NCBI GenBank assembly: GCA_019009955.1
Contig: CM032228.1
Location: 177,258,501 to 177,322,500, forward strand
Direction: 5' to 3'
Source: Riptortus pedestris
Lineage: Eukaryota > Arthropoda > Insecta > Hemiptera > Alydidae
Length of the DNA stretch: 64,000 bases
A model generated the notes under the pieces. The model made no database searches. It was not told the DNA's origin and saw nothing but the letters and a program-made list of their open reading frames with translations. Positions 11,701-23,399 of this stretch are shown here, piece by piece (within the stretch, counting starts at the first letter, position 1; the number at the start of each line of letters is the position of its first letter). The position numbers and the translations under genes are program-made.

Positions 11701-12200
11701 ATTAGAGCTTCTGCACCCCAAAATGGGGTGATGAACGTAATTAGAGCTAAAGATTCCTCCGTAACTTAAGTTCAATTATGACTTTTTAACTTTTTTTGGC
11801 TCTATATATAATCAGTATGTTTATTTATTATTTATTAACGTCCACTTTTTGCAACTAAGATCAATTGGGGCGGGTTATCTACAGGTTACTACCCTTTTCT
11901 AGCCAGGGTGGGATTTTAGGATGTTATTTAACGAATTCCGTCACTAAATAATTTCCTATGCCCTGACAAGAATCGAACTCGCTACTCTAGGTTTACCATG
12001 TGAGATTAAGGTCAACGCTTTAACTCACATGGCTAACCTGAGCCCCAAATCAGTATGTAAGAGAACATTGATCTATGATAACCATCATTCGACATGAAAC
12101 CGAGTGATAAACGTAATTAGAGCTTGTGATTTCTTGGATAGTTAAGTTCAATTTTCATGATTTTTTTATTTAGTTTGACTATATATATATATATATGTGG
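11700..12200 (+). repeat. two-unit tandem repeat (~135 bp) split by a SINE
   Basis: GGTGATGAACGTAATTAGAGCT at about 11,727 and AGTGATAAACGTAATTAGAGCT at about 12,100 start two related units. Both continue with GTTAAGTTCAAT-like sequence and end in a TATATA tract. After removing the SINE and one copy of its target duplication, the period is about 135 bp. A CACCCC-AAAAT-GGGGTG hairpin precedes the first unit. Confidence 0.6.
11821..12047 (-). mobile_element. tRNA-derived SINE, full length, with 11-bp TSD
   Basis: Flanked by AATCAGTATGT on both sides (11,810-11,820 and 12,048-12,058). On the minus strand it begins GGGGCTCAGG and has an A-box-like TTAGCCATGTGAGTTAAAG and a B-box-like GAGTTCGATTC. 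The unrelated body includes CCCACCCTGGCTAGAAAAGGG, AACCTGTAGATAACCCG and AAAGTGGACGTTAATAAATAA. The tRNA-like head would carry an internal RNA polymerase III promoter. A hairpin CCACCCT/GGGTAG lies in the body. This is the reference copy for the family. Confidence 0.9.
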
Positions 12201-12630
12201 CAAGTACTAAAATATTGCATTATTTTTATGCAACTGCAAATATAACCATATATCATATTATTATATTTTATTTTCCTCATAGTATTATATTTTCCTTATT
12301 ACACAACATGCGGACGCGAAACCTTTAAAGAAACAAAAATGATTTGAATAATCATTTGAGACTTTATTTCTTGTTGACCTACCTCCATCAGATTATTGAG
12401 TGAATTTAAATAGGTCATAATTTACACAATGTAGGTAATTACTATCCACCTGCAAATAGCGCCATCAATGGAATCAGAACCTATGACTCTTCGGTAAGTT
12501 AGATTTACTTTTCATGCCTGGTTTTGAAAGTTATTTTGAATCTGTTATTTGTTAATATGATTTTACGAGTTGAAAGTGTGGCTATTTCAATAGTTCTTAT
12601 ATTTTAATAAGCCAATATTTTTTGATAACC
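12190..12630. other. AT-rich spacer
   Basis: Nothing recognised before the Penelope-like remnant. Confidence 0.4.
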
Positions 12631-12631
12631 T

Positions 12632-13117
12632 ATGGTGATCCCGAATTATTGCAAGATGGATGTGTTGTATAACTATCTTATTCTCCATTCACCAGAGTTC
12701 TTTGCGAATCCGGATAAACAATATAAACTCACGTGCAGCTGTAACAACACATACATAGGACAAACTGGAAGGAGACTGAAAACGCGATACACCGAACATA
12801 TCCGCTCGTTCAGACTTAACAAACGAGATTCCAATTTCGCCAACCACCTGAACGACCATTGCCACGACCCGACGAGTATAGCTGACAGCATGAAACTTCT
12901 ACACTGACAAACGAAAGGCCGACGATTGGACATACTAGAGAATATGAAGATATACAAACAACGGACATTCAACGGAGACATCATCAACGAACAGCTCAAC
13001 ACTAGCTCGGACACGATCTTCAGACCACTACAACTATTTAAAAGGAATAATAAACGGAAGACGCCAACGGACGGACTCACGCAGGATTACCAACAGGTAA
13101 AGCGACGACGCAGGTAG
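12632..13117 (+). pseudogene. Penelope-like element, GIY-YIG endonuclease remnant
   Basis: Translation shows YKLTCSC, then YIGQTGRRLKTRYTEHI, the core of the GIY-YIG endonuclease found at the C-terminus of Penelope-like retroelement proteins: the YIG part, the following Arg, and Glu-His. A TGA at 12,905-12,907 interrupts it after MKLLH. The same frame then continues with KGRRLDILENMKIYKQRTFN, a typical C-terminal extension, to a stop near 13,117. The reverse transcriptase domain is not seen upstream, so this is a 5'-truncated, inactive copy. The cysteine pair is C-x-C where relatives usually have C-x2-C, suggesting a lost codon. Confidence 0.8.
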
Positions 13118-13199
13118 TTCCATATTGTATTTAATCATTTATTTATTTATTTTTCTATGATACATCATGTTTAATGTATAATAACAATGTCACAAATAT

Positions 13200-13560
13200 T
13201 ACATTATACCCGTATCTACATATCAAATTACACCAGACCACCCCACAACAATAACACTAGAAATGTAAACACCCATACGGATGAGGACAATGACCCACCA
13301 CACGAAAACAATTTACCTGAACATCAACATCCCTCGTTTGACAGATCTTAGTGGTAAGTAAACAGATCTGGACTAAACGTAAACAACTAATACGGTGAAC
13401 AGAGCATAAAACCCACTGACTGACGGACAAACAACTCAGTACAACTATTAACAGGCTTGAAGATGATGCCATCACATCGAAAGCGCTTGCCAGCGGTACT
13501 CAACCCTCAGCCAGTGACGACGGTCTCCACCGAGAGGTACGACAATAATAGTAACACAAT
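13200..13560 (+). mobile_element. Penelope-like 3' untranslated region/terminal repeat
   Basis: This lies directly downstream of the endonuclease remnant. Its last part (about 13,437-13,553) carries GGCTTGAAGATGATGCC, TCGAAAGCGCTTGCCAG and CAGCCAGTGACGACGGTC. The same order recurs at 17,197-17,322, partly at 21,040-21,072, and in reverse at 44,640-44,705. This fits the terminal repeat of the same Penelope-like family. The TTGAAGA...CGAAA pair resembles a hammerhead ribozyme core. Confidence 0.6.
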
Positions 13561-14905
13561 TATACCTTATTAACTTCACTCTTAATTTCGACTTTATAAA
13601 ATCCTTTAATTACTCCTCATCCCGAAAAATGGTTAAGAAATAATTTTTGTAATTTTTTATTTTTTGAAATATGATTCCCTCGCCTTAATAGCTTGAAATG
13701 ATTAATGGTGACCTTGAAGTAGGGTTTCAAATTTGATATAAAGAACACAGTAACTGTTTTAAGAAGGACAGTACATAAACTACTTATGACCCCGATCTCA
13801 AAGCTGGCTTCTGGCCAGAGAAACTGATTATCCTGCAAGTATGCCAATATCAAGGGTTCAACAGTAATGTGACAAAGCGCTCTCGATGCAGTTCATCATT
13901 TCTCAGTAGACACCAAAAAAAAAAAAAAAAAAAAAATGTTAATAAATGCGTTAAAGTTAAAATCATAACTAATGCAATTAAATACTTTTCCTGAAACTAA
14001 CAATACATTAAAAACGCATGGGCATGCTGGATTTCATTATTGAAAATGCTAACTGAAGTATTCAGATCAGTAAAAAATATTAATATATAAACATATTTAT
14101 AAATTTTGCTTCATCATTGTAAATATTGATTTTGGGAATCAAGCATTTCCAAGTCCAAAGACTGCTGGGTGGGTTGTCCATTATCGTATTTCCTGGTGCA
14201 CCACTTCCTAACAGAATGTGTTCAAATGACTTGCAAACTAAAGGAAAAATAAATAACTATATTTAAGAAAATATTCTTATAAAGAAATATTCATTGACGT
14301 AATGGAATCACATTTGGCAATTCTAAAATCTCACCAAATATTAATTATTATTCTTTTCTCTCTATTCTGTACCACTTCAATCGAGTGTTTATATTTCTTT
14401 TTATAGGGAGCCACAAAGAATCGTTGTTTTTGACTAGTTGTCTGTAATGAGAGAAGTGCCCTGAAAGTTTTTTGCCGCTTCGTATTAAACTTTGTGACGG
14501 GTTGAGTACTTTTTATTAAAACTTCTTTGCTTTGCGGAAAGCTCTCCTAATGGAGTTACATGGTAAAACATGGGCGTCTTGTACAACAAAAAATACGTAA
14601 GCACTGGAAGTTGGGCACATATATTAAGTAAAAAGATAATTAAATTTATTGTAAGGGTAGAGTGTAGTGGATGGACGCCGTGGAGAACGAGTGGATGTTA
14701 CTCTGAGTAATTAACAATGTAATAGTGCATATGATATGGATGTTTACGAATACAACACAATCATTCAAATGGACTTGAGATTCAATTATTGTTGTATCTA
14801 CGGCCCTGATAATCCTGATATTCATATGAACGAACAAGAAATTGAAGAGGTTCACTAGGACATATGGATGTTTCTTATTACGTTCTGCATTAGACCATCC
14901 GACAG
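13561..14905. other. AT-rich spacer
   Basis: Contains a poly-A run at about 13,915-13,936. No gene or recognised element. Confidence 0.4.
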
Positions 14906-14916
14906 TAAAGACGTCA

Positions 14917-15138
14917 GGGGCTCTGGTTGTCCATGCGAGTTAGGGCGTTGGTCCTAATCTCGCGTGGTAGACCTAGGGTGGCGGGTTCGATTCCCATCCT
15001 GGGCAGTAGAAATTTATTTAGTGACGGACTCACTAAATAAACTCCACCATGGCTATAAAAGGGTGGTGACCTGTAGATAACCCGTCCCGATTAGCCTAGT
15101 AGCATAAAGTGGACGTAAATAATAATAAACTAAAAAAA
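14917..15138 (+). mobile_element. tRNA-derived SINE, full length, with 11-bp TSD
   Basis: Flanked by TAAAGACGTCA at 14,906-14,916 and 15,139-15,149. Starts GGGGCTCTGGTTGTCC and has a B-box-like GGGTTCGATTCCC. The body includes TATAAAAGGGTGGTGACC and AACCCGTCCCGATTAGCC. The tail is AAAGTGGACGTAAATAATAA. The well-kept B box and exact TSD suggest a fairly young copy. Confidence 0.9.
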
Positions 15139-15410
15139 TAAAGACGTCATGAAGAAATTCCATTCATACCAATAAAGGAAGGAGTTGTTAAAATTCCCCT
15201 CGAGGCTAGAGTTTTTTGAGAGCCATTCCTCCGCAGTCGTAGCTTGCATAATTGACTAAGATTAGCCAGTATGAGTTAGCAGAACTCAACTTTAATATAA
15301 CCGCCACCTTGCCCTACTTACATATTGCATGTAAGATATACAAGGAGGGGGGAGATTCAACTGCTCCATAAAAGAGTACGATTCGTGAAATGATATGTGA
15401 ATGTTAGATT

Positions 15411-15633
15411 GTTTATTATTATTTATCGTCCACTTTTTGCAACTGAGGCTAATTGGGACGGGCTATCTACAGGTTGCCACCCTTTTCTAGCCAGGGTGGG
15501 ACCCAGGATGTTATTTAATGAATTCCGTCACAAAATAATTTCCTTTGCCCAGGCGAGAATCAAACCCGCCACACTAGGTTTACCATGTGAGATTAAGTTC
15601 GACTCTTTGACTCACTTGGCTAACCTGAGTCCC
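15411..15633 (-). mobile_element. tRNA-derived SINE copy
   Basis: Minus-strand copy with tail GTTTATTATTATTTATCGTCCAC, body and tRNA-like head ending at GGACTCAGG. The B box is partly changed (GGGTTTGATTC). No clear target duplication was found. The open frame on the plus strand here is only antisense to the SINE. Confidence 0.85.
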
Positions 15634-15639
15634 TTGCTG

Positions 15640-16985
15640 CATTGTGAAATCACTCTCTCATCATTTCTCTGACTTGTAATCATAATACAGCTTTTAAAAA
15701 TATGTTTTCAGAAAAATGGATTGCAGACAGACTTTAACCAATGAAATCTCTCTACAGAGTAGAAGTTTTAACGATCCTGTGAAAATACAAAAATAATATT
15801 CACTGAAGTCAGATAAGACAGTTCATAAACGGGAAGAAGTTAGGCCTTCTCTTTATTTGGAAGTTGGGAATCTGGAAGAGCCCGAGGGGAAGGTTTGTTT
15901 GCTGGGGTTAGGCATGGCTCCTTTGCCTAATCTGGAGCTTGGAGGGCTACGGAACTTAGATTGAGAGGATTTGCTTCGATTAACGAGTTTGCAGAGAGTC
16001 TAATCAGGAACATTCACTCGTCTTCTGCAAATGTTCGGCTACTGTATTGATAGGGCCGGGGATTAGTTCACACCAGTTCGGTGAACACTCAACTGGAGAA
16101 GGGGAGGCTTACAAGTAACAATGCCTTGACTCCACTTTAGCACACTTGACGAGACACCATAACTTATAGGTTTAGCTACAAGATGCCGTTTAAGATGAAA
16201 TATTATTAACTAATTCTGTGAAATACAAATGAAAACGGACATACTCACTTGGTTGTTTGTTACTGGTGGTGGTTGTATTACTCTCAGATAGGTAAAATAG
16301 TAGAAGGTATATAGATAATGCTCAGACTTCAACAACGGAATCTAATCTTCTCCCTCTAAAAGTGTTTTTGCATTCATTGTAAAATCATCAGGAGTTCACT
16401 ATTCATATACAATGTGCTTGTACTTATACTTATACGAATTTATTTCAATATTTATGAATGTGAGGATTATTTTTACGAATATTCGCAGTTTTACTGAACA
16501 ACTAATTTGGGTGTTTTGAATTGTTATTTGGAAGTTCTAGCGTTTGTTCTCCATTATAAATTATATACTTTGTCAGACTCCTCGTGAATGATGATTTTTT
16601 TTAAAATTTATACGTAGTTTTAATATTTGAAATTAAATTTTTATTTTAATTTTCTTATTGTAGCACTTGTTTATACATAATTTGGGAGCCTGTGTAAAGA
16701 ACAAATGAATGTATGATTATTATCTTGATGTCCTCAGATTTAATGTTAAGAAGCAAGAAACCGAATTTCAAGAAAAATAAATTGGAACAATCTTTATATG
16801 GAGCTTCAAGCTAAGGAAGGTAATAGTTATGAGCTACTATAGAGAGTATTTCCTGTGGTCTATCTGGAGAATTATTGTTCAACAAATATTAACTATAGAC
16901 CGCATGAGGGCTGTGCTAATAGAATGATCTGCTGTGTTCGATTAAAATTTTGAAATTATTCATCATTAATCAGAGACTAATGCCC
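15640..16985. other. spacer with a GC-richer block at 15,840-16,180
   Basis: The block contains the hairpin GTTCAC-ACCAGTTC-GGTGAAC at about 16,067 but no coding signature I recognise. The remainder is AT-rich. Confidence 0.3.
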
Positions 16986-16989
16986 TCCT

Positions 16990-17121
16990 GAGAGGATATA
17001 TTAAACGGTCCTCATTTGAGTTATCTCCTGGATAGGATCGATGGACATTTGACGAATGTTTCGAAAATCCGATAATGAGTACAACCTCAATAGCTGATTT
17101 TCCCTAAGGAAGGTCTGCTAA
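16990..17121 (+). mobile_element. HINE 3'-terminal fragment
   Basis: Contains TAGGATCGATGGACATTTGA, GAGTACAACCTCAATAGCTGATTTTCCC and a decayed palindrome ending in CTGCTAA. Everything left of the core is missing. Confidence 0.75.
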
Positions 17122-17196
17122 AAAGTCACATTAATGGAAGCCGGACATGAAATGTTTAGTGATTGAAGTGCACGAAGTGAAAATTGTACAAAACCT

Positions 17197-17322
17197 ACTG
17201 ATCGAGAACAAACTCAGTATAACTCTAGATGGCTTGAAGATGGTGCCATCGCAGTGAAAGCGCTTGCCAGACGTACTCGATCATCAGCCAGTGTCGCCGG
17301 TCTTCATCCACAGGTATGACAG
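17197..17322 (+). mobile_element. Penelope-like terminal-repeat fragment
   Basis: Shares GGCTTGAAGATGGTGCC, GTGAAAGCGCTTGCCAG, GTACTCGA, TCAGCCAGTGTCGCCGGTC and CACAGGTATGACA with the sequence downstream of the GIY-YIG remnant at 12.6 kb. No coding part is attached. Confidence 0.55.
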
Positions 17323-20300
17323 GTAATAGAAACAAATAAAATCTGGGTTTATCTGGGATTATGAACGATAAACAGCATGCTTATCTGGTAACGGATGCTT
17401 CTATAGTCTTCTGAAAGGCTCACATCAGGAAGCCAATGGTACACATTTAGAAAATAGTGTTCCTTAGGTATGTTTAGGGGAAGTAGAAAGAGTGAGTGAA
17501 TGGGCCTGACAATGAGAGCTTTCTGGAACATTTGAGGTTGAACTCGCGGAGTAAAGGGGTCCTTGATTGAAGAAGAGGTTATTCATTCGAAGAAAGGAAA
17601 TCCTGTAAAAAGTAGTTTAATATATTTATGAAAGCGTTGTATGTTTAATTATTGTTTAACAACTATTACTGATAAAAATAAAAAGTATACTTTTCATTGT
17701 ATTATTTGAACTTTGACCTTTCATTTCATTTCATTATTTGAATCTGTGAACGGTAATAGAATTAAATAATTTTATAATGGTGGTTTATTTAGTGTAAAAG
17801 TAAAATGTGTTACATCAAACCGTTCTTCAATATATGCTATTATTAATACTTAAATTTATTCAATTTGTAGCTTTTTTATATGTAGTTTCGTTCAACTTGG
17901 TGTATTCATTCAAGAATCTGAAATGTTTGGTAAGAGCAAAAATAATGTAAATTAGTTAGAAGGTTAACATTGATTACATGCTTTAGGCTTTGTAAATCCA
18001 GCAAAACCTTTTGCCTTTTTGCTCATGGAAGTTCAAACATTTGTATTTCTTGCCCCACCAGAATTTCTATTTTTCTATTGTTACCTGCGTTATTTTCCAA
18101 AAAGGATAAGGAACTGATACTGCATTTGTGTCCGGTTCTTGCGCCATATTTGGCCCTATGAAAATAAATTTATTAACTGGCCTTCTTGCAAAATATGAAA
18201 ATTCGGACTTCCTAATGAATTCTAGCAATGAGTCCTTTAATTCCCGAGATGTGATACAATACCCTTGACCAAAATTACAATTTTACAATTATTGAAATTT
18301 GCTCATATATCTTGTATTTAAGAGAACCTTTGGACATGTTTCCTCATAAACCTAGATTTCTAGAAAGCTACTGCGCAACCATGAAGTTATCGGTAATCAG
18401 GAAGGCTATGAATAAATATCTTCAGTTTTATTTTATTGACATAATTATTAGCTTCATCGTTTACTGATCAATATCACCTATCGTGATATTGATAGGTAAT
18501 TTCTATCTCTTTTAAGGATACTATTATTAAAATGTTGGAATTTACGATTTAAATGATAAAACACCCCCCCCCCCAAGCCAAAATAAAATAAAACGAGCAA
18601 TTATTCTTTTGGCATCCTTTATTTATTTCTAAAATTACTAACGAACCACGAGGTACCTCAGATATTATAAGAACTGGGCCATGGCCCGCCCCATGGTGGT
18701 GTCAGCTGCTTAGATTCTACTAATGCTGGGCACCTAGTCTCAAAAGAATTAATAGATATCGTATCATTTCAAGAAGCTGTGCAATTCACAGGTTTTCATA
18801 CAAGGATCAGACAGTCAAACCTATTCTTCGAGCTACTTATAAAATTTTATACAATCTCTTCTTTATTGGAAGGTTTTTGTTATTTTATAATTTAGTTTTC
18901 ATTGTTCATTGTTCCTAAATAATTTTCATTAAGGGACCTTTTACATAAAGAATATGTAAGCATAAATCTATATTTCAAGGAATTAAGAAAAACAACAAAA
19001 TCTACCTAAAATAGGCACCCCAATATAAATTTGAAATTTTTATTTCAGAACTGATGAGAAATAACACTCCTGCGGATTTAATAACGAATATAAAATGCAT
19101 TTATGTACAAATTCAGGATCCTAAATGAGTTAATAAAATTATTGCTTCTCGTTATGGCGAATCAAGCAGCTCGTTTTATTATCTGTATTCCGTTCGACTT
19201 ACCATTAATCCGGTAAATTAGCATTCCGATAAAACAGGCAATTTCATTTTTACTGCTCTCTGCCTGTAACTGACACGGTCAGGGCCATATTCCTACTCAT
19301 TAAAACACTGCTATGATTTTATTGTTTATGACGTTCTTCCTCTTTCTGGATGGCCACTTTCCTAAAAGTTATATTTTCTAGTCCCCTATTAACGTACAAT
19401 AAATTTTTTATGTCAGTTGCAGGAACCCATAGTCTTGTTAAATGGTCCTAACGATGGTTTAATTTCTACTTAACGTTTTCTCCTTCGGAAGTTATAATTT
19501 AACAACAGATGTGGTAGAAAAAAGTCATTCTATATTATTGTGTATTATGTTATGTACTAAAAAATTAAAGAGAAAAAAATTGTTTTCAGAGAGATGATTT
19601 GTCTATTTATTATGCACTAAAGGCTACTATAACTAATCAGGACGGCCTAACTACAAATTTCCGCGTTTTCTATGGGGGGGGGATTTTATTATTGAGTTCA
19701 TCGCCAAGTAAATTCCTACTAAGGTGTGGTTGACGGTAATATGAGGTTCTTCCTTCTTTAACCATACTTGCACAACAAAAATATATTTACTATGCTGACT
19801 TCGATATTTCAATAAGATGTTTGCATTTTTATTGTGTGTGTATGAATGCCAAAAGTAAAGTTGTATATAAGGGATTGCAACCTGGATGAACCACAGCTCA
19901 CATCCCTTCAATCTCACTGTTTTGACCAGAAATTTTATTTTTTCTTCAATCGTTAATCACAGTAAAATAAATATTCTCATTTCATGCCATGGCTTATTTA
20001 TATTAATGACGATGACATTTGCATTTATCTAATTTTTAGATTTTAACGGAATATATCAGTACGTCTGCGCAGATAATAATGGAAATATGCCGATCTTCTT
20101 TTGGAATTTTAGAGAATCGGAGGCTATTTTCTTATAGGTGGAAATTATTTTAATTTAAATTCAGACGATCCTTCTTGACTAAATATGACGTTCTGAGTAC
20201 AAGTGACTTACTGTTAACCGATAGTCTTACGAGAACAAAGATCGGGGTACATTTTATTTGTAAACATTTTTTTATAATTTTTTTTTAATGAATGAGATAT

Positions 20301-20480
20301 TTTTACTTTTTTATTTTACCCTCATTGCCCCACATCCATTTGGCCGATTCTGCCAGGAAGAGAACTCGTAAAAAAAGCTTCCTTTTTAAACCGCATAAAA
20401 GCTTAAATATGAAATATATTTAAATATATATACTATAATGAAAGGTTAATTATTATTATTATTATTTAAATTAAATCTAT
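17323..20480. other. long AT-rich spacer
   Basis: No convincing gene. Small landmarks are a C-run at about 18,565-18,574, the GC-rich patch GGGCCATGGCCCGCCCC at about 18,677, and a G-run at about 19,673. Small open frames, such as 19,651-19,917, show no motif. Confidence 0.35.
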
Positions 20481-20499
20481 TTACCGGCTACTTCTCAGG

Positions 20500-20810
20500 G
20501 TCATATATTGCACGGCAAGCATTCGCGTTTCCACCATCTCTGCTATAAGAGCTAATTTATCTATTTAATCAGAGATATAGCACAATAAGGCTAGATAATT
20601 AAAGAAACACTTACTCTCTTTGCATCTTGGGAGTCGACTGCCGAGTCCTGTCCTCCGAGATTGACCTTTGGATTCCCCGGGCTCCTCTGTCAGTCCCTTG
20701 ACAGGTGCTGCTACCTCGTTTAAAGCCTAGTACTAATCACTCTGATCTCATAGATAGAGAGACAGCGGAGTGGCTCTAAGGCTCGACCGTTACAATACAT
20801 GCATATAGAT
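20500..20810. other. GC-richer block, possible LTR remnant
   Basis: Contrasts in composition with its flanks. On the minus strand it would begin TGTAACGGTCGAGCC, the style of many Ty3-type LTR starts. I cannot find a matching end or target duplication. Confidence 0.25.
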
Positions 20811-21039
20811 GTCAAATTTATAATTCAAATTGACGTTGTTTTTGCACTAATTTAAAATGATAGGGAAATTTGAAAGATTTTTTTTTATGTAATTTTGTGT
20901 GTTCTGAGCAACCTTAAGACCTTATTTCTTTTAAGAGCTCCTTTTATTTAAACCACTAAAATGATTGATCATGTTGTATTAGACGATTACATTTTGGACC
21001 AAACGTAGATACCAGTAATAAGAGAAAGCTTAAATACGT

Positions 21040-21072
21040 AGTACAACTCTAGACGGCTTGAAGATGGCAGAT
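21040..21072 (+). mobile_element. short Penelope-like terminal-repeat fragment
   Basis: GTACAACTCTAGACGGCTTGAAGATGGCA matches the start of the repeat seen at 17,197 and 13,437, and then diverges. Confidence 0.4.
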
Positions 21073-21079
21073 ATGACAA

Positions 21080-22070
21080 CAACCTATATGTCATTCGCTT
21101 ATATTTTGTGGAGACCCTAATATACATGCTATCTATGCATTTTATACGAATGGGTTTTACAAGAATTTATAAGATTATAAAGTTTCAAGTTGACTAGCTT
21201 AAAATATTTCTGGACATAAAGGATCATTTTCATACATTCAGGGATCTCAAAATACGAATGGATAGAGTTTACTTTTCCACAAAAAAAAAAAAAACCCTTA
21301 TCCAAACAATAACAATTGAACATTGAATCAAAAGAATTTAAAAGAGCTAAATTGTGCCCTAAAATGAAGGATGAAGGGCCTATAAGTATTGGATCAATAA
21401 CTGGAAACCGTATATACGAATATTTCCTTAATAAATTCTTACAGTATGCAAAAACATATTACCTTTATGAACGTCTCTCATGGAAGATAAAGAATGATTT
21501 ACTACGGAGCTAGGAATCTCCTGTTAGAAGTTTAAAACTTTAAATGCAGTTCACACTCTCTCCCTGATATTTTCTATGCTTATGTAAAGAAATATCGACG
21601 TATCTATAATCGTATCTTAGATGCCGCTTAATACTTCACTGCAAAAATAAAGTTGATTTATTAAACAACAAAATAAAATGTGCCAGGAATATCGTAAAAC
21701 GCGAAACTAAAACTGTGAATCCAGGTCATAGTGCATTCATTTAGATCTCAAAGAGGAATATTATCTGGTACAAATGTCCTTAATGAGATAAATTTGAAAT
21801 AAGTTAAAATAAGGAAATTTCCACAACAAAATCAATTACGACTAATGAAAGCCATCTCTCTGTTAGTTATACACCATCCACATTAAACTCGATATATTCA
21901 TCAATCATTTTTATTTCATCTGGTGATGATTGCGATGAATCAGGTTATTTAGGAGACAGTTTTGTGGCTCCTCAGATGTATTTATACCTAGTACCCGGGG
22001 TACAATTAATCAAAACAGCATTATCACTAAAAAATATTGCCTTACCCTTATTTGAAATTTTTAATAAATA
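21080..22070. other. AT-rich spacer
   Basis: Contains a poly-A run at about 21,281-21,293. Nothing else recognised. Confidence 0.4.
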
Positions 22071-22080
22071 GATCATTCTT

Positions 22081-22290
22081 GATGAAATTTTCCCCGAATT
22101 TCAGAAATCACCTAGAGTAAACCCTCTATTCAAAAAGGGGGGTAAACAGTTAGAAGAAAATTACAGACCTATATCCCTCCTAAAGGTATTTTCGAAAAAC
22201 TTATCTTAACTCGACTAATGGAACATTTCAGAAAGCATGTTGTCCTTGTATCTGAGCAATAAGGTTTCCGTGAAAACATGGCTTCACCCT
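22081..22290 (+). pseudogene. LINE reverse transcriptase fragment
   Basis: One frame from 22,081 reads DEIFPEF, then PLFKKGGK and ENYRPISLLKVFS. This is the conserved start of the palm region in CR1/Jockey/RTE-type non-LTR reverse transcriptases. After a +1 shift near 22,195 the reading continues KLILTRLMEHF and then SEQ*GFRENMAS, where relatives have a Q-x-GFR motif. There is thus at least one frameshift and one stop. No catalytic YADD box or endonuclease is seen, so only a short remnant survives. Clade assignment is not possible by eye. Confidence 0.75.
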
Positions 22291-22689
22291 TATTCTATGT
22301 TTAGTGAGATTTAATAGTCAATAAAAGAGATAGAACGAAAAGAGAAAAAAATCCTGACAAAAAGTGTTAAAAAGGCAATACAGAACCCTATACCATAAAT
22401 AGTGTTATGTCAAGGATTTTGTTTAATTTATTAATTTATTTTTCTTGGTAAACAGGCTCAATATCCATAATTAGATCTTTTTACAACAATAGTCTGTATT
22501 CAACATTTTCCTTGTTTTTGAACAATGATGTACTTCAGATATAAAGACCCAGTATTCTCAGCATTATATTATTTCGTCCTCGAGATTTCAAGACCACGTA
22601 GATTTTTATTATTAGAATTTCTGAAACGCTATACTTCATTGTTTGTAATAAGCTTCTTGTTTACTGACTGGAGTGCCTTTACCAAATAA

Positions 22690-23000
22690 TATCTAATTTC
22701 CTCTGGGGGTGTGTAGTGGAGTTTGCTGTTATTAACTGGTGTTAAATACTCGGTGCCCGGGGGAAATCGCCAGACAAAAATCCTCTTTATTAAGGCATTA
22801 GAGGAGAGGGGAGAGGGAGAATATTGGGGTCAGTTGGATATTAAGATATTGAAGGAGGATATTAAGATGTGGACTGAGGTCCGGCCCTATTGGGGGAAGG
22901 GCTCTTATATAGGGCCTAAATGGTCAGGGTAGAAATTTACTGCCCGGGGCTGGCCCTGCTTAACTATATCTCCCGACAAACTCTAGCCTTGTCTCCCATC
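22690..23000. other. GC-richer block, possible LTR or element remnant
   Basis: Contains GGTGCCCGGGGGAAATC, a purine-rich stretch, TTATATAGGGCC (TATA-like) and CTGCCCGGGGCTGGCC. GGAGTTTG near the left end and CAAACTCT near the right end are inverted. The open frame 22,723-22,932 has no known motif. Confidence 0.3.
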
Positions 23001-23202
23001 AATTTATACATTCTATCCTGTAAGAAATTTATTTTAGCGCAAAACTAATTAATATAGTCCCCGATAGAATTGGATTAATTAATAATTGGTGCAGTACCCA
23101 AATTAAATTCTATAACGTACCTAATTAATTTTAAACGGAATGCTTATTAATAAATACTTTTAAATTCAGGATATGGGAGCTGAAGCTAATCATATAAGTT
23201 GG

Positions 23203-23393
23203 CCTTAATGATGTTGGCAAACCTTGAGTCATACTCACTTTGAGTTCGATACTCACCTTGGAAACAGGAATTTACTTAATGATGAACACATTAAATAAAA
23301 TCCGTAGTCCCGTTCTTGTTAGAAAAGGTTGGTAACCTGTAGATATCGTCCCGATCAGCCGGCGTTGCATAAAGTGCACGTATATAAATACAT
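23203..23393 (+). mobile_element. degraded tRNA-derived SINE
   Basis: Recognisable by GAGTTCGATACTC (decayed B box), ATTAAATAAAATCCGTAGTCCC, GGTAACCTGTAGATA and TGCATAAAGTGCACG. It is more diverged than the copies at 12 and 15 kb. Confidence 0.75.
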
Positions 23394-23399
23394 TTTTAA

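Noticed and set aside
11941..12047. tRNA-like sequence with A and B boxes
   Set aside because: This is the head of a SINE with a body, tail and target duplication, not a functional tRNA gene. The same applies to the other SINE heads.
12673..13080. 135-codon minus-strand frame
   Set aside because: Antisense to the Penelope-like endonuclease remnant.
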